Shown here: positions 6,324 to 14,122 of the stretch, piece after piece
How the letters are laid out: each line of letters opens with the position of its first letter
Numbering within the stretch: position 1 is the first letter of the stretch
Origin: Streptomyces regalis
GTDB taxonomy: Bacteria; Actinomycetota; Actinomycetes; Streptomycetales; Streptomycetaceae
Reading direction: 5' to 3'
NCBI RefSeq assembly: GCF_001509475.1
Contig: NZ_LLZG01000018.1
Location: forward strand, 1 to 27,455
Length of the DNA: 27,455 bases
The notes under the pieces: generated by a model
What the model saw: the letters and a program-made list of their open reading frames with translations, nothing else
Databases searched by the model: none
What the model was told of the DNA's origin: nothing
Position numbers and translations under genes: made by a program

Positions 6324-7910
6324 GTGCGCCTCGACGAACTCAACGCTCCCGAACGGCGGTTGTGGGACTCCTTCTCCCAAGGACGCACCGTCGACGTCCT
6401 GGACGACCTGGCATCGGCGGAAGCAGTGGTCCGGGCCGACATCATCGCGGCCCTGCTGCTGGATGCCGGCGTTGATCACGCTCCGGGTGACCGCCCTGCG
6501 CTGCGCCTGACCGGTGCACGCGTCACAGGCTGCCTGAATCTCCGATTCACCGAGATCGCCGTGCCTGTGGTCCTCACCGACTGCCGCTTCGACGAACCCC
6601 CCCTGCTGCAGGGGGCCCGGACCCGCGAGTTGGTCATGAGTGGCTGTGCCCTGCCCGGCCTGGTCGCCGACACGGCACAGATCGACGCCCGGCTGGTGCT
6701 CACCCGCTGTCACGTGACGGGGCCCCTCGTGCTCAACCGCACCCAGATCAACGGTGATCTGGACATACGTGACATGGTGATCACGTGCCCCGACGGCGAG
6801 GCGATCTCCGCCGTCCACGCCAAGGTGGGCGGCGATCTGCTGTGCGCCAAGCTGGCTGTCGAGGGGCGATTCCGACTGTCCGGTGCGTCCATCGACGGCG
6901 AGTTCGATCTGGAAGGCGCTTCGCTACGGAACCCTGGTGGTCACGCCCTGGACGCCTACCACGTGCAGGTCGCCCAGGACTTCACCTTCCACCCGGGATT
7001 CAGCGCCGAAGGACGGATCATCCTCTCCGGTGCCACGGTCGCGGCAGCCATCGGCTTCTGCGGTGCCCGACTGAGCAACCCCGGCGACATCGCCCTGGAA
7101 GCGGTCGATGTCACAGTCAGCCGTAACTTCGACCTCGGCCGTGGTCTCACGGTCGACGGCGGCATTCAACTCGACGGCACGCGTATCGGTACGGAACTCA
7201 GCTTCCGCGACGCCAGACTGACCGAAGCCGACGGCACCGCCCTGTCCCTGCGCGCGATTCAGGCCCGGGAGACCGACCTGCGCACTCAGCGGCCGATCGA
7301 CGGCGTGGTGGACGCACGCAACGCCCAGCTGGGGACGCTGTACGACGCCCCCGACACCTGGCCCGCCGACCTCCGGCTGGCCGAGACAACGTACGACGCC
7401 CTCGCGTTCCCCTTGTCGGCGGCCGAGCGAGTCCGGTGGATCCGGCGCGCCGGCGGCGGCTACCTCCCACAACCGTACGAGCAACTCGCAACGGCTTACC
7501 GGAAGCTGGGGCACGAGGACGAGGCGCGCACGGTACTCCTCGCCAAACAACGCCACCGCCGCACCACCCTCTCCGCGCACACCCGCGCCTGGGGCCACGT
7601 CCAGGACGTGGCCGTCGGCTACGGCTACCGACCACTCCGCGCAGGTCTCTGGCTGATGGCTCTGCTCGTCTGCGGCACACTGTTCTTCGGCCTGCATCCC
7701 CCCGCTCCGCTCGAAGCCGCCAAAGCGCCGGACTTCAACGCCGTCTTCTACACACTCGACCTTCTGGTGCCGATCATCACGTTCGGGCAGGAAGGCGCCT
7801 TCGCGCCACGCGGCAGCGGGCAATGGCTGGCCTATGGGCTGATCGCGGCCGGCTGGGTCCTGGCCACCACGGTCACGGCCGGAGTATCCCGCGCGATCAG
7901 CCGGCAGTGA
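6324..7910 (+). CDS. Beta-helix-like repeat protein with C-terminal membrane domain
   Basis: This 528-residue protein belongs to a family common in Streptomyces, often labelled membrane-associated oxidoreductase without biochemical proof. Residues 1-60 are helical (LDELNAPERRLWDSF). From about 65 to 360 come irregular repeats of the type RLTGARVTGCLNL, VLNRTQINGDLDI and FRLSGASIDGEFDLEGASL, which suggest a right-handed beta-helix like pentapeptide-repeat proteins. The C-terminus has hydrophobic segments at about 440-458, 471-486 and 500-520; the middle one (NAVFYTLDLLVPIITFGQ) looks like a re-entrant loop between two helices. I chose GTG at 6324 because AGGAAG lies 10 bases upstream and family members begin near there; a TTG start at 6276 is possible. 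No redox cofactor site is visible. Confidence 0.75.
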   Translation: MRLDELNAPERRLWDSFSQGRTVDVLDDLASAEAVVRADIIAALLLDAGVDHAPGDRPALRLTGARVTGCLNLRFTEIAVPVVLTDCRFDEPPLLQGARTRELVMSGCALPGLVADTAQIDARLVLTRCHVTGPLVLNRTQINGDLDIRDMVITCPDGEAISAVHAKVGGDLLCAKLAVEGRFRLSGASIDGEFDLEGASLRNPGGHALDAYHVQVAQDFTFHPGFSAEGRIILSGATVAAAIGFCGARLSNPGDIALEAVDVTVSRNFDLGRGLTVDGGIQLDGTRIGTELSFRDARLTEADGTALSLRAIQARETDLRTQRPIDGVVDARNAQLGTLYDAPDTWPADLRLAETTYDALAFPLSAAERVRWIRRAGGGYLPQPYEQLATAYRKLGHEDEARTVLLAKQRHRRTTLSAHTRAWGHVQDVAVGYGYRPLRAGLWLMALLVCGTLFFGLHPPAPLEAAKAPDFNAVFYTLDLLVPIITFGQEGAFAPRGSGQWLAYGLIAAGWVLATTVTAGVSRAISRQ

Positions 7911-7979
7911 CCGATGCCCGCCCGACCGAGCCTCGACGTGGCCCGTGGGCGCCCTCGCTTGCGCCAGTCCGTTCCTCCC

Positions 7980-8023
7980 CCAGAGAGGCTCTCTGGTCGG
8001 CCTCGGACTCGTCGTCCGAGGCC
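7980..8023. terminator. Two adjacent hairpins after the membrane-repeat gene
   Basis: CCAGAGAG/CTCTCTGG with a 1-base centre (7980-7996) is followed at once by a 10-bp perfect stem GGCCTCGGAC/GTCCGAGGCC with a 5-base loop (7999-8023). The second also forms the end of an integrase-tail ghost. Confidence 0.65.
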
Positions 8024-8150
8024 GTTTGCGTGAGTGGACGGTGAGTTGATCTCCCGAAGGTCTCCCAACCGATCAGCATCGTCCGGCACGGGCTCTTCCG
8101 CCTTGCCCTGCTCGAGCGCCGCTGCGGAGGCGATGTTCTCGCGCTCTCGC
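7999..8150 (-). pseudogene. Ghost of an integrase C-terminal tail (inverted)
   Basis: On the minus strand the segment reads ENIASAAALEQ, then EEPVPDDADRLGDLREIN and SPSTHANGL. This parallels the C-terminus of the integrase remnant at 23929-24639 (SENAASEAE, ESVPDDADPSGDVREV, SPSAHAS). The orientation is opposite to the other copies in the window. It is a decayed, inverted fragment. Confidence 0.75.
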
Positions 8151-8163
8151 CGACAGGTCAGGC

Positions 8164-8260
8164 CTGCGAACGCCCGCTTTGGGAGTTTTCCCTGGGCAGG
8201 GCTGTGACCTGTGGAGATGCGGGCCACGTGGCGCCTGACCAGGGAAAACGCCCCTTCGGA
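8164..8260. repeat. Degenerate att core with right flank
   Basis: CCTGCGAACGCCCGCTTTGG (8163-8182) is a worn version of the inner end of the 43-bp tRNA-Arg site. What follows (TTTTCCCTGGGCAGGGCTGT, then GACCTGTGGAGATGCGGG) aligns with the right flank of the site at 21550. The outer 3' tRNA part is lost. Confidence 0.65.
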
Positions 8261-8299
8261 GCCGGCGAGTGGTCGTAGTGAGGCACGGGCGGCGTCTGG

Positions 8300-8373
8300 T
8301 CAGACTTTCTCGACTCGCACGGAGTGTCCTGCGACGAGTTGGTTCATGTCGTCGGTGTCGGAGGTGAAGACGG
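8300..8373 (-). pseudogene. 3'-end ghost of a VapC-like toxin gene
   Basis: The stretch 8300-8373 matches the last 25 codons of the intact PIN toxin gene (20660-21106) with few changes, including the final VEKV and stop. Nothing of the rest of the gene remains. Confidence 0.8.
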
Positions 8374-8639
8374 GCTGGACGCGTGAGCCCGGTGATCGGC
8401 GACACCACGCGGCGCGCTCCCACGTTGCCCGCCGAGTCGTGATCAGCTGCGCCGTGCTTGCGGCGGCTGTGGAGCCGGGGCGGCGGCTGCGTGGTGGACC
8501 GAAGTGTCGGGGCGCTGGGCTTCGCTGTCAGTCCAGGGTGCGCTGCGGGCTTGTGCGGCGCGGGCTTGTGCGCTGGGCGCCGGCCCTGCGCTGAGGCGTT
8601 GGATGCGCCAGGTCAGGACCCGTGCGGGGCGGCGGGCGT

Positions 8640-8766
8640 CGTCCAGAGCGCGCTGGTGGGCCGCATGCAACCAGGCCGTGACCACCGGCTCGATCAATGC
8701 CCACTGCTCGTCCGACAAGTCGCTCGGATACGGTCTTCGCCCTATGCCCCGCATCCCAGCATGCAC
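8640..8766 (-). pseudogene. IS5-type transposase N-terminal stump
   Basis: The minus strand starts MRGIGRRPYPSDLSDEQWAL followed by IEPVVTAW, the conserved opening of IS5-group transposases of Streptomyces (DUF4096 region). Resemblance fades after about 40 residues. No DDE catalytic core and no partner are present, so it is a dead fragment. Confidence 0.75.
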
Positions 8767-8925
8767 ATGCCGAACAGCTGGCCCGCGCGACGATCAGTAC
8801 CACGAACGAGTAATCACGAACCGAGAGGGAAGGGGCTTGGCGCCCTCTCAGACGATCACACACCCAACAACGTGACAACGCCGTGCGCAGGGCGACAGGC
8901 ATGCCAGCCGGTGAACGATGCGGGA

Positions 8926-9006
8926 AAGCCGTATGCGGGAGAACCGCACGTACGGTTTGAAAGTGCGGGGACTGGACACGGAGCGGCAGCCACCGCGCCA
9001 GTCCCC
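8926..9006 (+). mobile_element. 3' end of a group II intron (domains V and VI)
   Basis: Bases 8926-8958 fold as a group II domain V. AAGCCGTA (8926-8933) pairs with TACGGTTT (8951-8958), including one G-U pair. TGCGG (8934-8938) pairs with CCGCA (8944-8948). The loop is a short GAGAA and a two-base CG bulge (8949-8950) is on the 3' side, where the family has it. The catalytic AGC triad is at the base. Then GGGGACTGG (8967-8975) pairs with CCAGTCCCC (8998-9006) as a domain VI-like hairpin. No reverse transcriptase/maturase gene and no intron 5' end are present nearby, so only the tail survives. The intron end falls within a few bases of the stop codon of the membrane gene at 9014. Confidence 0.75.
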
Positions 9007-9013
9007 GACGCCA

Positions 9014-9961
9014 CTAGGCTCGGTTTGGGGCAAGCGCCGGGTTCTGGGTGGGGGTGTCGGTCGGGGCCGGGACGTCCTTCCCGGCGTTCTCCGGCGCGCC
9101 GAACCAGGCCACCGCGACCGCGCCCGAGACCGCCAGGACGAAGCCGGTCACCGCCAGCCAGGCGAAGCCGGGGCGTGAGGCGTCCCCCAGCCACCAGACG
9201 CCGATCATGCCGGGCAGCACGGTCTCGCCGACCACCAGCGCCGCCGTCGCCCCGTTCACCGAGCCGATCTGCAGCGCAACGGTGTGCAGGTACATGCCGC
9301 CGATTCCGGCGACCAGAATGGCGTACAGGGCCGGGTCGGTGAGCAGCGTGCCCAGGTCGAACGGATCGATCCCGTTCAGCACTCGCACGCCCACGCCGAG
9401 CGCGCCGAAGCCGAGACCGGAGAGCAGACCGGCCAGGATTGCGGCCCGGGCGCCGAGCAGCCGGACCAGGACCGTGCCGCCCGCCATCAGTAGCAGTGAG
9501 ATCGTGAGGAGCCACCAGTGGGTGGTGATCGGCGTGTGCCCGCTGCCCTCAGGGCCCGCCGCGCTCGCGAGCAGCACCAGCGCCGAGCAGACGACTGCGA
9601 TCGAGGTCCACTCCGCCCGGGTCAGCCGGATGCCGAGCAGCTTGACGCTCAGGACGGCCGTGATGATGAGGTTGGCGCTGATGACCGTCTGGGAGAGGAA
9701 CAGCGGCAGCAGACGGGCGGCGAGCGCGCCGAGCCCGAAGCCGACGAAGTCCAGGACCGTGCCGACGACGAACTCCCAGGTCATCGCGGCCTGGACGGTG
9801 GAGGAGAGACTGGGGCCGCCATGCGTGGTGACCTGTCCGGTGGTGTGCCCGGCGGCGGCCGCCTCGCGGCGGGCCGACTTGCGGGAGCCGACGGCCTGGA
9901 GGACGGAGCCCGTGCCGTAACAAATCGAGGCCGCAACGGCGGTCAGGAGTCCTATGAGCAC
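9014..9961 (-). CDS. DMT-superfamily (EamA-like) multi-spanning membrane protein
   Basis: This 315-residue integral membrane protein has about nine hydrophobic helices, beginning MLIGLLTAVAASICYGTGSV. A Gly-rich pattern such as AGLLSGLGFGALGVGVRVL and paired helical repeats fit the drug/metabolite transporter superfamily; the substrate is unknown. After the last helix (FVLAVSGAVAVAWFG) comes a short Pro/Thr tail ending in ALAPNRA. The stop lies 8 bases from the group II intron domain VI, so the last residues may not be original. The neighbours are unrelated. Confidence in the class is high, in function low. Confidence 0.82.
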   Translation of the reverse strand: MLIGLLTAVAASICYGTGSVLQAVGSRKSARREAAAAGHTTGQVTTHGGPSLSSTVQAAMTWEFVVGTVLDFVGFGLGALAARLLPLFLSQTVISANLIITAVLSVKLLGIRLTRAEWTSIAVVCSALVLLASAAGPEGSGHTPITTHWWLLTISLLLMAGGTVLVRLLGARAAILAGLLSGLGFGALGVGVRVLNGIDPFDLGTLLTDPALYAILVAGIGGMYLHTVALQIGSVNGATAALVVGETVLPGMIGVWWLGDASRPGFAWLAVTGFVLAVSGAVAVAWFGAPENAGKDVPAPTDTPTQNPALAPNRA

Positions 9962-10440
9962 CGAGCACTCCGTTCAGGGGGTGGTTCCTGGCTGTTCTCC
10001 CTGCCAGACGAGGGATCGACCGCCCGCGTTGCGTGGACCGGGTCTGCGTCGAGATGGACGTGAAGAAGGCCGTCCGGCATCCCGCAGGGGACGCGGCGTA
10101 ACGATCAAGCGGAGATGCCCGCTGCGTGTCGTACGGGGATCTCGCCGGGCCTGCGCTCAACCCCCTACAGCGCCGCCCTGGGGCTCGACCGAGGCCGGTC
10201 GCGTCAGGTCCACGGAGCCAGCACAGAAGTCGTACCGGGATGCCGCCGAAGATGGTGTCCGACCGTCGGCCCGCTGAGCCACCGCAGAGGTAGGCGATCA
10301 CGGCGCTGCCGAGCCACTCCCTGCTCCTGGACCTCGGCGTGCATCAGTTCCCGCGCCCAAGCGGACAGCCTCCCCTCTCGGTGCTATCGGACCGGGTCCT
10401 CTCTCGGCGCTATCGGACCCGGCGGTTGGTGCCCCACCCT
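9962..10440. other. Gene-poor segment
   Basis: No frame here resembles a known protein. It contains only a 19-bp direct repeat near its right end. Confidence 0.4.
10375..10419. repeat. 19-bp direct repeat, period 26
   Basis: CTCTCGGTGCTATCGGACC (10375-10393) recurs with one change at 10401-10419. It precedes the winged-helix tail and IS end and may belong to an IS. Confidence 0.65.
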
Positions 10441-10443
10441 CTC

Positions 10444-10536
10444 CACTTGAACGTCACCCGCAGCCGCCTCGGATGCCTCACCCGCCAAGGCTTCCTCACC
10501 CAGTCTGGACGAGGTATCTACCAGAAACGGACGTAA
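10444..10536 (+). pseudogene. Winged-helix C-terminal tail (IS-linked helper), variant copy
   Basis: The frame ends in HLNVTRSRLGCLTRQGFLTQ and then SGRGIYQKRT. This has the same layout as the tails at 10624 (NNVRLKLKRL, HGILAETEPGLF) and 13975: an N-x-x-R-x-x-L-x-x-L helix and then the wing. Only about 30 codons survive, ending 6 bases before an IS-like inverted repeat. Confidence 0.5.
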
Positions 10537-10542
10537 CACCCT

Positions 10543-10568
10543 CTAAGAGGGCGGTATGAGACCTGATG
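10543..10568. repeat. Left inverted repeat of a 3.6-kb IS-bounded segment
   Basis: CTAAGAGGGCGGTATGAGAC begins a 26-bp sequence that matches the reverse complement of 14123-14148 at 22 of 26 positions. Both copies sit just beyond the stop codon of the same type of winged-helix tail. Confidence 0.7.
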
Positions 10569-10623
10569 CCCGATTCTTCGTTTCGTGCGGGACAAGCGGG
10601 CAGGTCGTGGCGACATCGGTCGA

Positions 10624-11036
10624 CTACGGCCGAGGCTGGGTGAACAAGCCTGGCTCGGTCTCGGCCAGGATCCCGTGGCCGGCCAGCCGCTTGAGCTTGA
10701 GGCGGACGTTGTTGATGTTGTTGGGCGCGACCGCCAGGTCCATCGCCTCGCGCACCTGCCGCGCACGCAGCGGATGGTCGGCCGCGGTGAACACCGCGAT
10801 GATCTGCTGGTAGGCCGGATGGTCCGGCAGTTTCGGTGCCGGCGGCGCGGGCGGTTGCGGGTCGGGCAGCCCCAGCAGTGTCTTGCGGTGATCCGGACTT
10901 CTTCAGCGGCCCGGCCGAGTTCGTCGAGCTGTGTGGTCAGCTGCGTGATCTGTTCCCGCGTCGTCTCGGCCTGCGCGGTGATCTCGCGTTCCCGCTCCTC
11001 CAGCCGTGCCAGCACCGCGCCGAGGGTCAGCTCCCC
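10624..11036 (-). pseudogene. Coiled-coil/winged-helix IS helper protein remnant
   Basis: The minus strand encodes an N-terminal coiled coil (AVLARLEEREREITAQAE, then REQITQLTTQLDELGRAAEE). After one frameshift near 10890 it continues as KTLLGLPDPQPP, DHPAYQQIIAVFTAADHPLR, ARQVREAMDL and the winged-helix tail NNVRLKLKRLAGHGILAETE. Proteins with this layout recur beside Streptomyces insertion sequences; the function is unknown and DNA binding is inferred. Its 5' end is cut by a transposase fragment on the other strand. Confidence 0.65.
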
Positions 11037-11038
11037 GG

Positions 11039-11314
11039 ATCGCGGTGATCTGCCTGTCCCTGCTGCTGGTCTGCCTGATCGAACGCCAGGTCCGGCAAGC
11101 CCTCGGAGGTGACCAGAAGATGCTGGGCCTCTACCCCGGCAACCAGAAGGTGCGACCCACCGGCAGAATGATCCTCTACCACCTCTCCGACCTGCGACTA
11201 CGGGTCGGCAGCGCCGCCGACCCACCCGTCATCGCCATCACCCGCGGCATTCAGCTCAACCTGCTCGACCTCCTCGGCTTGGAACCCACACACCCTCGCT
11301 GGCCAGAGACCTGA
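11039..11314 (+). pseudogene. IS4/IS1634-type transposase C-terminal fragment
   Basis: The frame reads IAVICLSLLLVCLIERQVRQ, then MLGLYPGNQKVRPTGRMIL and ends GLEPTHPRWPET. This is the C-terminus typical of IS1634-like DDE transposases. The catalytic core is absent. It joins directly to the divergent helper remnant at about 11037, a recombination scar. Confidence 0.7.
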
Positions 11315-11369
11315 GCTGCTTTCACCCTCCGTCACCGGTGAAAGACGGGGTGACTGAGACGATGCCCCG

Positions 11370-11981
11370 GTGAACTACTCCTCGCATTTCAGCATCGGTC
11401 CTGGTCATGACTGGCAGCATCTCCCGGAGCCCAGGCCGGCCGAGCCCGGTCAGTGGCCGAAGCTGGAGGCCGCACTCGCTGTGGTCAATTGCGACCTGAT
11501 GGCGACCCTGCCGGATCAAGAAGCACTGATACTGATGGTTGACCCGCCTCGGCGGCCTTTGCCCCCGAGCGGAATCGACAGGGGTCAGGTCTACGTGGCG
11601 ATGCCCGACGGCCGTTGGCACGGCAATTCGGTGAATGCGTGCGACCTGGAGGAGGGCGACCCGCCAGAGCCGGACGATGCGACGACGGTCCTGACTGTGG
11701 TCGCAGATGCGGCGCAGTCGACCATCATGGAGTTGCTCTGGCGGGTCTGGCCGATCTGCTCGGAACACAAGATCGGAATGCACCCTCGTCCCGCAGGGAC
11801 CACTGACGACTGGTACCAGGGCGAAACGGACGCGGCCGGCCCACCGGTGTGGTGGTGCCGGGGCAGCCAAGACGGCGATTGCCACGACGTCTCCCTGGTG
11901 GGTGAGTTGGCCGCCACCCTGCCAGGAAAGCAACGTCGCGCACTGCGACGCAGCGAGCGTAAACGAGATGGCCGCCGATAG
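11370..11981 (+). CDS. Conserved hypothetical protein
   Basis: This 203-residue soluble protein starts at GTG 11370 (VNYSSHFSIGPGHDW). It is acidic in the first two thirds, rich in Trp, and ends in a strongly basic tail (KQRRALRRSERKRDGRR). Segments such as ALILMVDPPRRPLP, LTVVADAAQSTIMELLWRVW and DWYQGETDAAGPPVWWC look like a real folded protein with third-position GC bias. I do not recognise a named domain. The ribosome-binding site is weak, so the start is uncertain. It stands alone between IS debris and the TetR gene. Confidence 0.65.
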   Translation: MNYSSHFSIGPGHDWQHLPEPRPAEPGQWPKLEAALAVVNCDLMATLPDQEALILMVDPPRRPLPPSGIDRGQVYVAMPDGRWHGNSVNACDLEEGDPPEPDDATTVLTVVADAAQSTIMELLWRVWPICSEHKIGMHPRPAGTTDDWYQGETDAAGPPVWWCRGSQDGDCHDVSLVGELAATLPGKQRRALRRSERKRDGRR

Positions 11982-12056
11982 CCGCGGGGCCAGACAACTG
12001 CGCGTTGGCGCCGGATCCACCTTTCGCTGCCACCCGCGAAGTACGGAACTAGCTGA

Positions 12057-12665
12057 CTACAGCCTTGGCCAGCTGCCCAACGCGAGGTTCGCGACTTGCA
12101 GCAGCTCAGGGCGGGAACTACCACTCGCGGCCTGGACGGCAATCCCATTGGCGACTGTTCTCAGGTAGAGCGCAAGAAGATGAGGATCTGTGGAAGGCGG
12201 AAGGTCACCGGCGTCCACCGCCTGCTGAAACCGGCGCGTCAAGTGGGCTATCCCATCCTCGCGCCATGCGATGAGTGCGTCTCGGACTTGGCGGCTCTCA
12301 TCCCCGGTAGCCAACGCACCCTGCACGCCAAGACAGCCCGTGGGCAAGCCCGGCATGGTTGCCGCCTCGACCGTCCCGTGGAGCACAGCAGTAGCCACTG
12401 CTTCACTTGTGGGCTCTGCCAGAGCTCGAGCGAAGTAGGAGGTCAAGCCCTCGGTGTACCGCTCCAGCGCTTTGTAGAAGAGGTCTTCTTTGTTGCCGAA
12501 CGCCCTGTACAGGCTGGGGCGGCTGATACCCATCGCTTCGGTGAGGTCGTCAAGGCTGGCGCCCTCGAAACCCTTTGACCAGAACACCAGGACTGCACGA
12601 TCGAGTGCCTCGTCGATGTCGAACGCGCGAGGCCTGCCAGTAGGGGCCGGTGTCGTCGAGAACAT
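12057..12665 (-). CDS. TetR-family transcriptional regulator
   Basis: This 202-residue protein has an N-terminal TetR helix-turn-helix at about 20-62: FDIDEALDRAVLVFWSKGFE, then LTEAMGISRPSLYRAFGNKE. The C-terminal ligand domain includes ATMPGLPTGCLGVQGALATG and a helix ending in LALGSWPRL, as in the AcrR/NemR-like group. The start at 12665 gives the usual short arm before the HTH, with AGGA upstream. It is divergent from the SDR gene, and palindromes with GTAC ends lie between them, so it most likely represses the SDR gene and itself. The inducer is unknown. Confidence 0.92.
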   Translation of the reverse strand: MFSTTPAPTGRPRAFDIDEALDRAVLVFWSKGFEGASLDDLTEAMGISRPSLYRAFGNKEDLFYKALERYTEGLTSYFARALAEPTSEAVATAVLHGTVEAATMPGLPTGCLGVQGALATGDESRQVRDALIAWREDGIAHLTRRFQQAVDAGDLPPSTDPHLLALYLRTVANGIAVQAASGSSRPELLQVANLALGSWPRL

Positions 12666-12685
12666 TTCTTCATCCTACCCCTTCG

Positions 12686-12732
12686 GTACCGATCGGTACG
12701 GATGTGCTAACGTGTTTCGTACCAATCGGTAC
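12686..12732. promoter_or_regulatory. Two TetR operator palindromes with overlapping SDR promoter
   Basis: GTACCGATCGGTAC (12686-12699) is a perfect 14-bp palindrome and GTACCAATCGGTAC (12719-12732) differs at one base. They are 33 bp apart, about three helical turns. TAACGT at 12708-12713 is a plausible -10 for the SDR gene, placing the second operator over the transcription start. Confidence 0.8.
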
Positions 12733-12753
12733 GCTATACGGAGAGGCGACATC

Positions 12754-13473
12754 GTGTCACAGACCGTACTCATCACTGGCGGGACCTCAGGCATCGGCTT
12801 GAGCCTCGCGCAATCCTTCGTGGAGCTCGGGGCGTCAGTCGTCGTCTGCGGACGTTCGCAGGCTGCGCTTGACCGATTCGCGCAGGCACACCCGCAGGCG
12901 CTGGCCGTGCGGGCTGATGTGACGAACGCAGCTGATCGGGCAGCGCTGTTGCAAGCAGTCGCTGATCGCTTTGGGTGTTTGGACGTGTTGGTCAACAACG
13001 CCGGTACGTTCGAGGAACGAGACTATGCCGCCGGCAAGAACCCCAATGCGACTCTCGATGACGAGGTGGCGTTGAACCTCACCGCCCCCATCCACTTGAC
13101 GGGTGAAGTGCTCGAGCGATGGCCATCGCCCGACGCGATCGTATTCATCACCTCGGGGTTCGCTTTGGTCTCGCCCACTCGCGCGCCTACCCACGGCGCG
13201 GTGAAGGCCGGCCTGCACGGCTTTGCGGATGGCTTGCGCCGTCAACTCGCCCCGCAGGGCACCCATGTCCTCGAGGTCCTCCCACCGTCTACGGACACGC
13301 CCATGAACGCCGAAGCCACGGGGGAGAAACTGACTCCCGCACAGGTGGCGGCGGTCACGATGAAAGCTCTTCGGCGGGGGCGGAACATGGCATTCCCCGG
13401 TCAGACGAAAGTCATGCCCGCCATGCTGCGCATCGCGCCGGGCACACTACGACGCGTCGTCGCCGAGCTCTGA
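12754..13473 (+). CDS. Short-chain dehydrogenase with His in place of the catalytic Tyr
   Basis: This 239-residue protein has a classical SDR Rossmann fold. The cofactor motif TGGTSGIG is at 8-15, the DVT acidic loop near 55-57, NNAG at 81-84, the structural Asn in VALNLTAP near 108, and Ser in FITSGF (134). The expected YxxxK motif reads H147-G-A-V-K151: the catalytic Tyr codon TAC is CAC. DltE-like homologues usually have TYSATK at this position. Either the enzyme has lost normal oxidoreductase activity or the substitution is functional. Start GTG 12754 has GGAGAGG 7 bases upstream. It is divergent from the TetR gene and probably induced through it. Confidence 0.88.
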   Translation: MSQTVLITGGTSGIGLSLAQSFVELGASVVVCGRSQAALDRFAQAHPQALAVRADVTNAADRAALLQAVADRFGCLDVLVNNAGTFEERDYAAGKNPNATLDDEVALNLTAPIHLTGEVLERWPSPDAIVFITSGFALVSPTRAPTHGAVKAGLHGFADGLRRQLAPQGTHVLEVLPPSTDTPMNAEATGEKLTPAQVAAVTMKALRRGRNMAFPGQTKVMPAMLRIAPGTLRRVVAEL

Positions 13474-13607
13474 ACCCATAGAAATCCTTCCCCCAGCAAC
13501 ACCTCACCGAGTGGGCCGAGTGGGCTCCCGTCTCCCGCGAAGCCGAAGGCAAGTAGCCGTTTCGGCCTAGGGCCAATGCCGTGACTCTGTTGGTGATCTT
13601 GTCGGGG

Positions 13608-13968
13608 TCAGCTGGGGGCGGTGCAGAGGGCGCGGAAGTGGCTTGGTGCCCGCCGGGGGCGGGTCGGTTCGGCGATCCAGTCGGCGATGCGGGTGACGCT
13701 GCAGGCCAGTGCGGTCAGGACGTGCCCGATGTGCGTTTTCGGCAGGCCTCGGTAGCGGGTTCGGCGCAGGCCGCAGGCGCGGACGTTCTGGGAGAGGGTG
13801 GCTTCGATGCCGGCTCGGATCGCGTACCGGCGCTGCCAGTCCTCAGTGCGCTGGTCGAGACGGTTGTGCTGCTGGATCTCGTGCAGTTCACGGGTAGGCA
13901 GCAGCGCGAGTGAGCGCGGACCGCTGACCGCGTCGGTGCACTGCGGGCGGACGGGGCAGGCCAGGCAG
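13608..13968 (-). pseudogene. IS1182-type transposase C-terminal fragment
   Basis: The minus strand reads CLACPVRPQCTDAVSGPRSL, then RYAIRAGIEATLSQNVRACG, LRRTRYRGLPKTHIGHVLTA and IADWIAEPTR. The Cys cluster, the E of AGIEATLSQ and the RYRGL motif are typical of the C-terminal end of IS1182-family DDE transposases. The N-terminal catalytic part is missing. It joins the winged-helix tail on the other strand at about 13970. Confidence 0.8.
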
Positions 13969-13974
13969 GTGGCC

Positions 13975-14066
13975 TTCAACAACACCCGCCTGAAACTCAA
14001 GCGGCTGACCGAGCGCGGCATCCTGGTCGAGACCGAGCAGGGATTGTTCGCCCAGCCGCGGCCATA
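13975..14066 (+). pseudogene. Winged-helix IS-helper tail, right copy
   Basis: The last 30 codons read NNTRLKLKRLTERGILVETE and end GLFAQPRP, nearly the same as the tail of the helper remnant on the minus strand at 10624. The inverted repeat follows 56 bases after the stop, as at the left end. Confidence 0.65.
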
Positions 14067-14122
14067 GCCGCCCGGCGGCCCCCCGAGCAGCCTGCCTACC
14101 CCAGCCGACAGGGCAATACAGA

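Noticed and set aside
5394..6818. A 474-codon minus-strand frame as one protein
   Set aside because: Only its last 60 codons are LanC-like; the rest is antisense to the repeat membrane protein.
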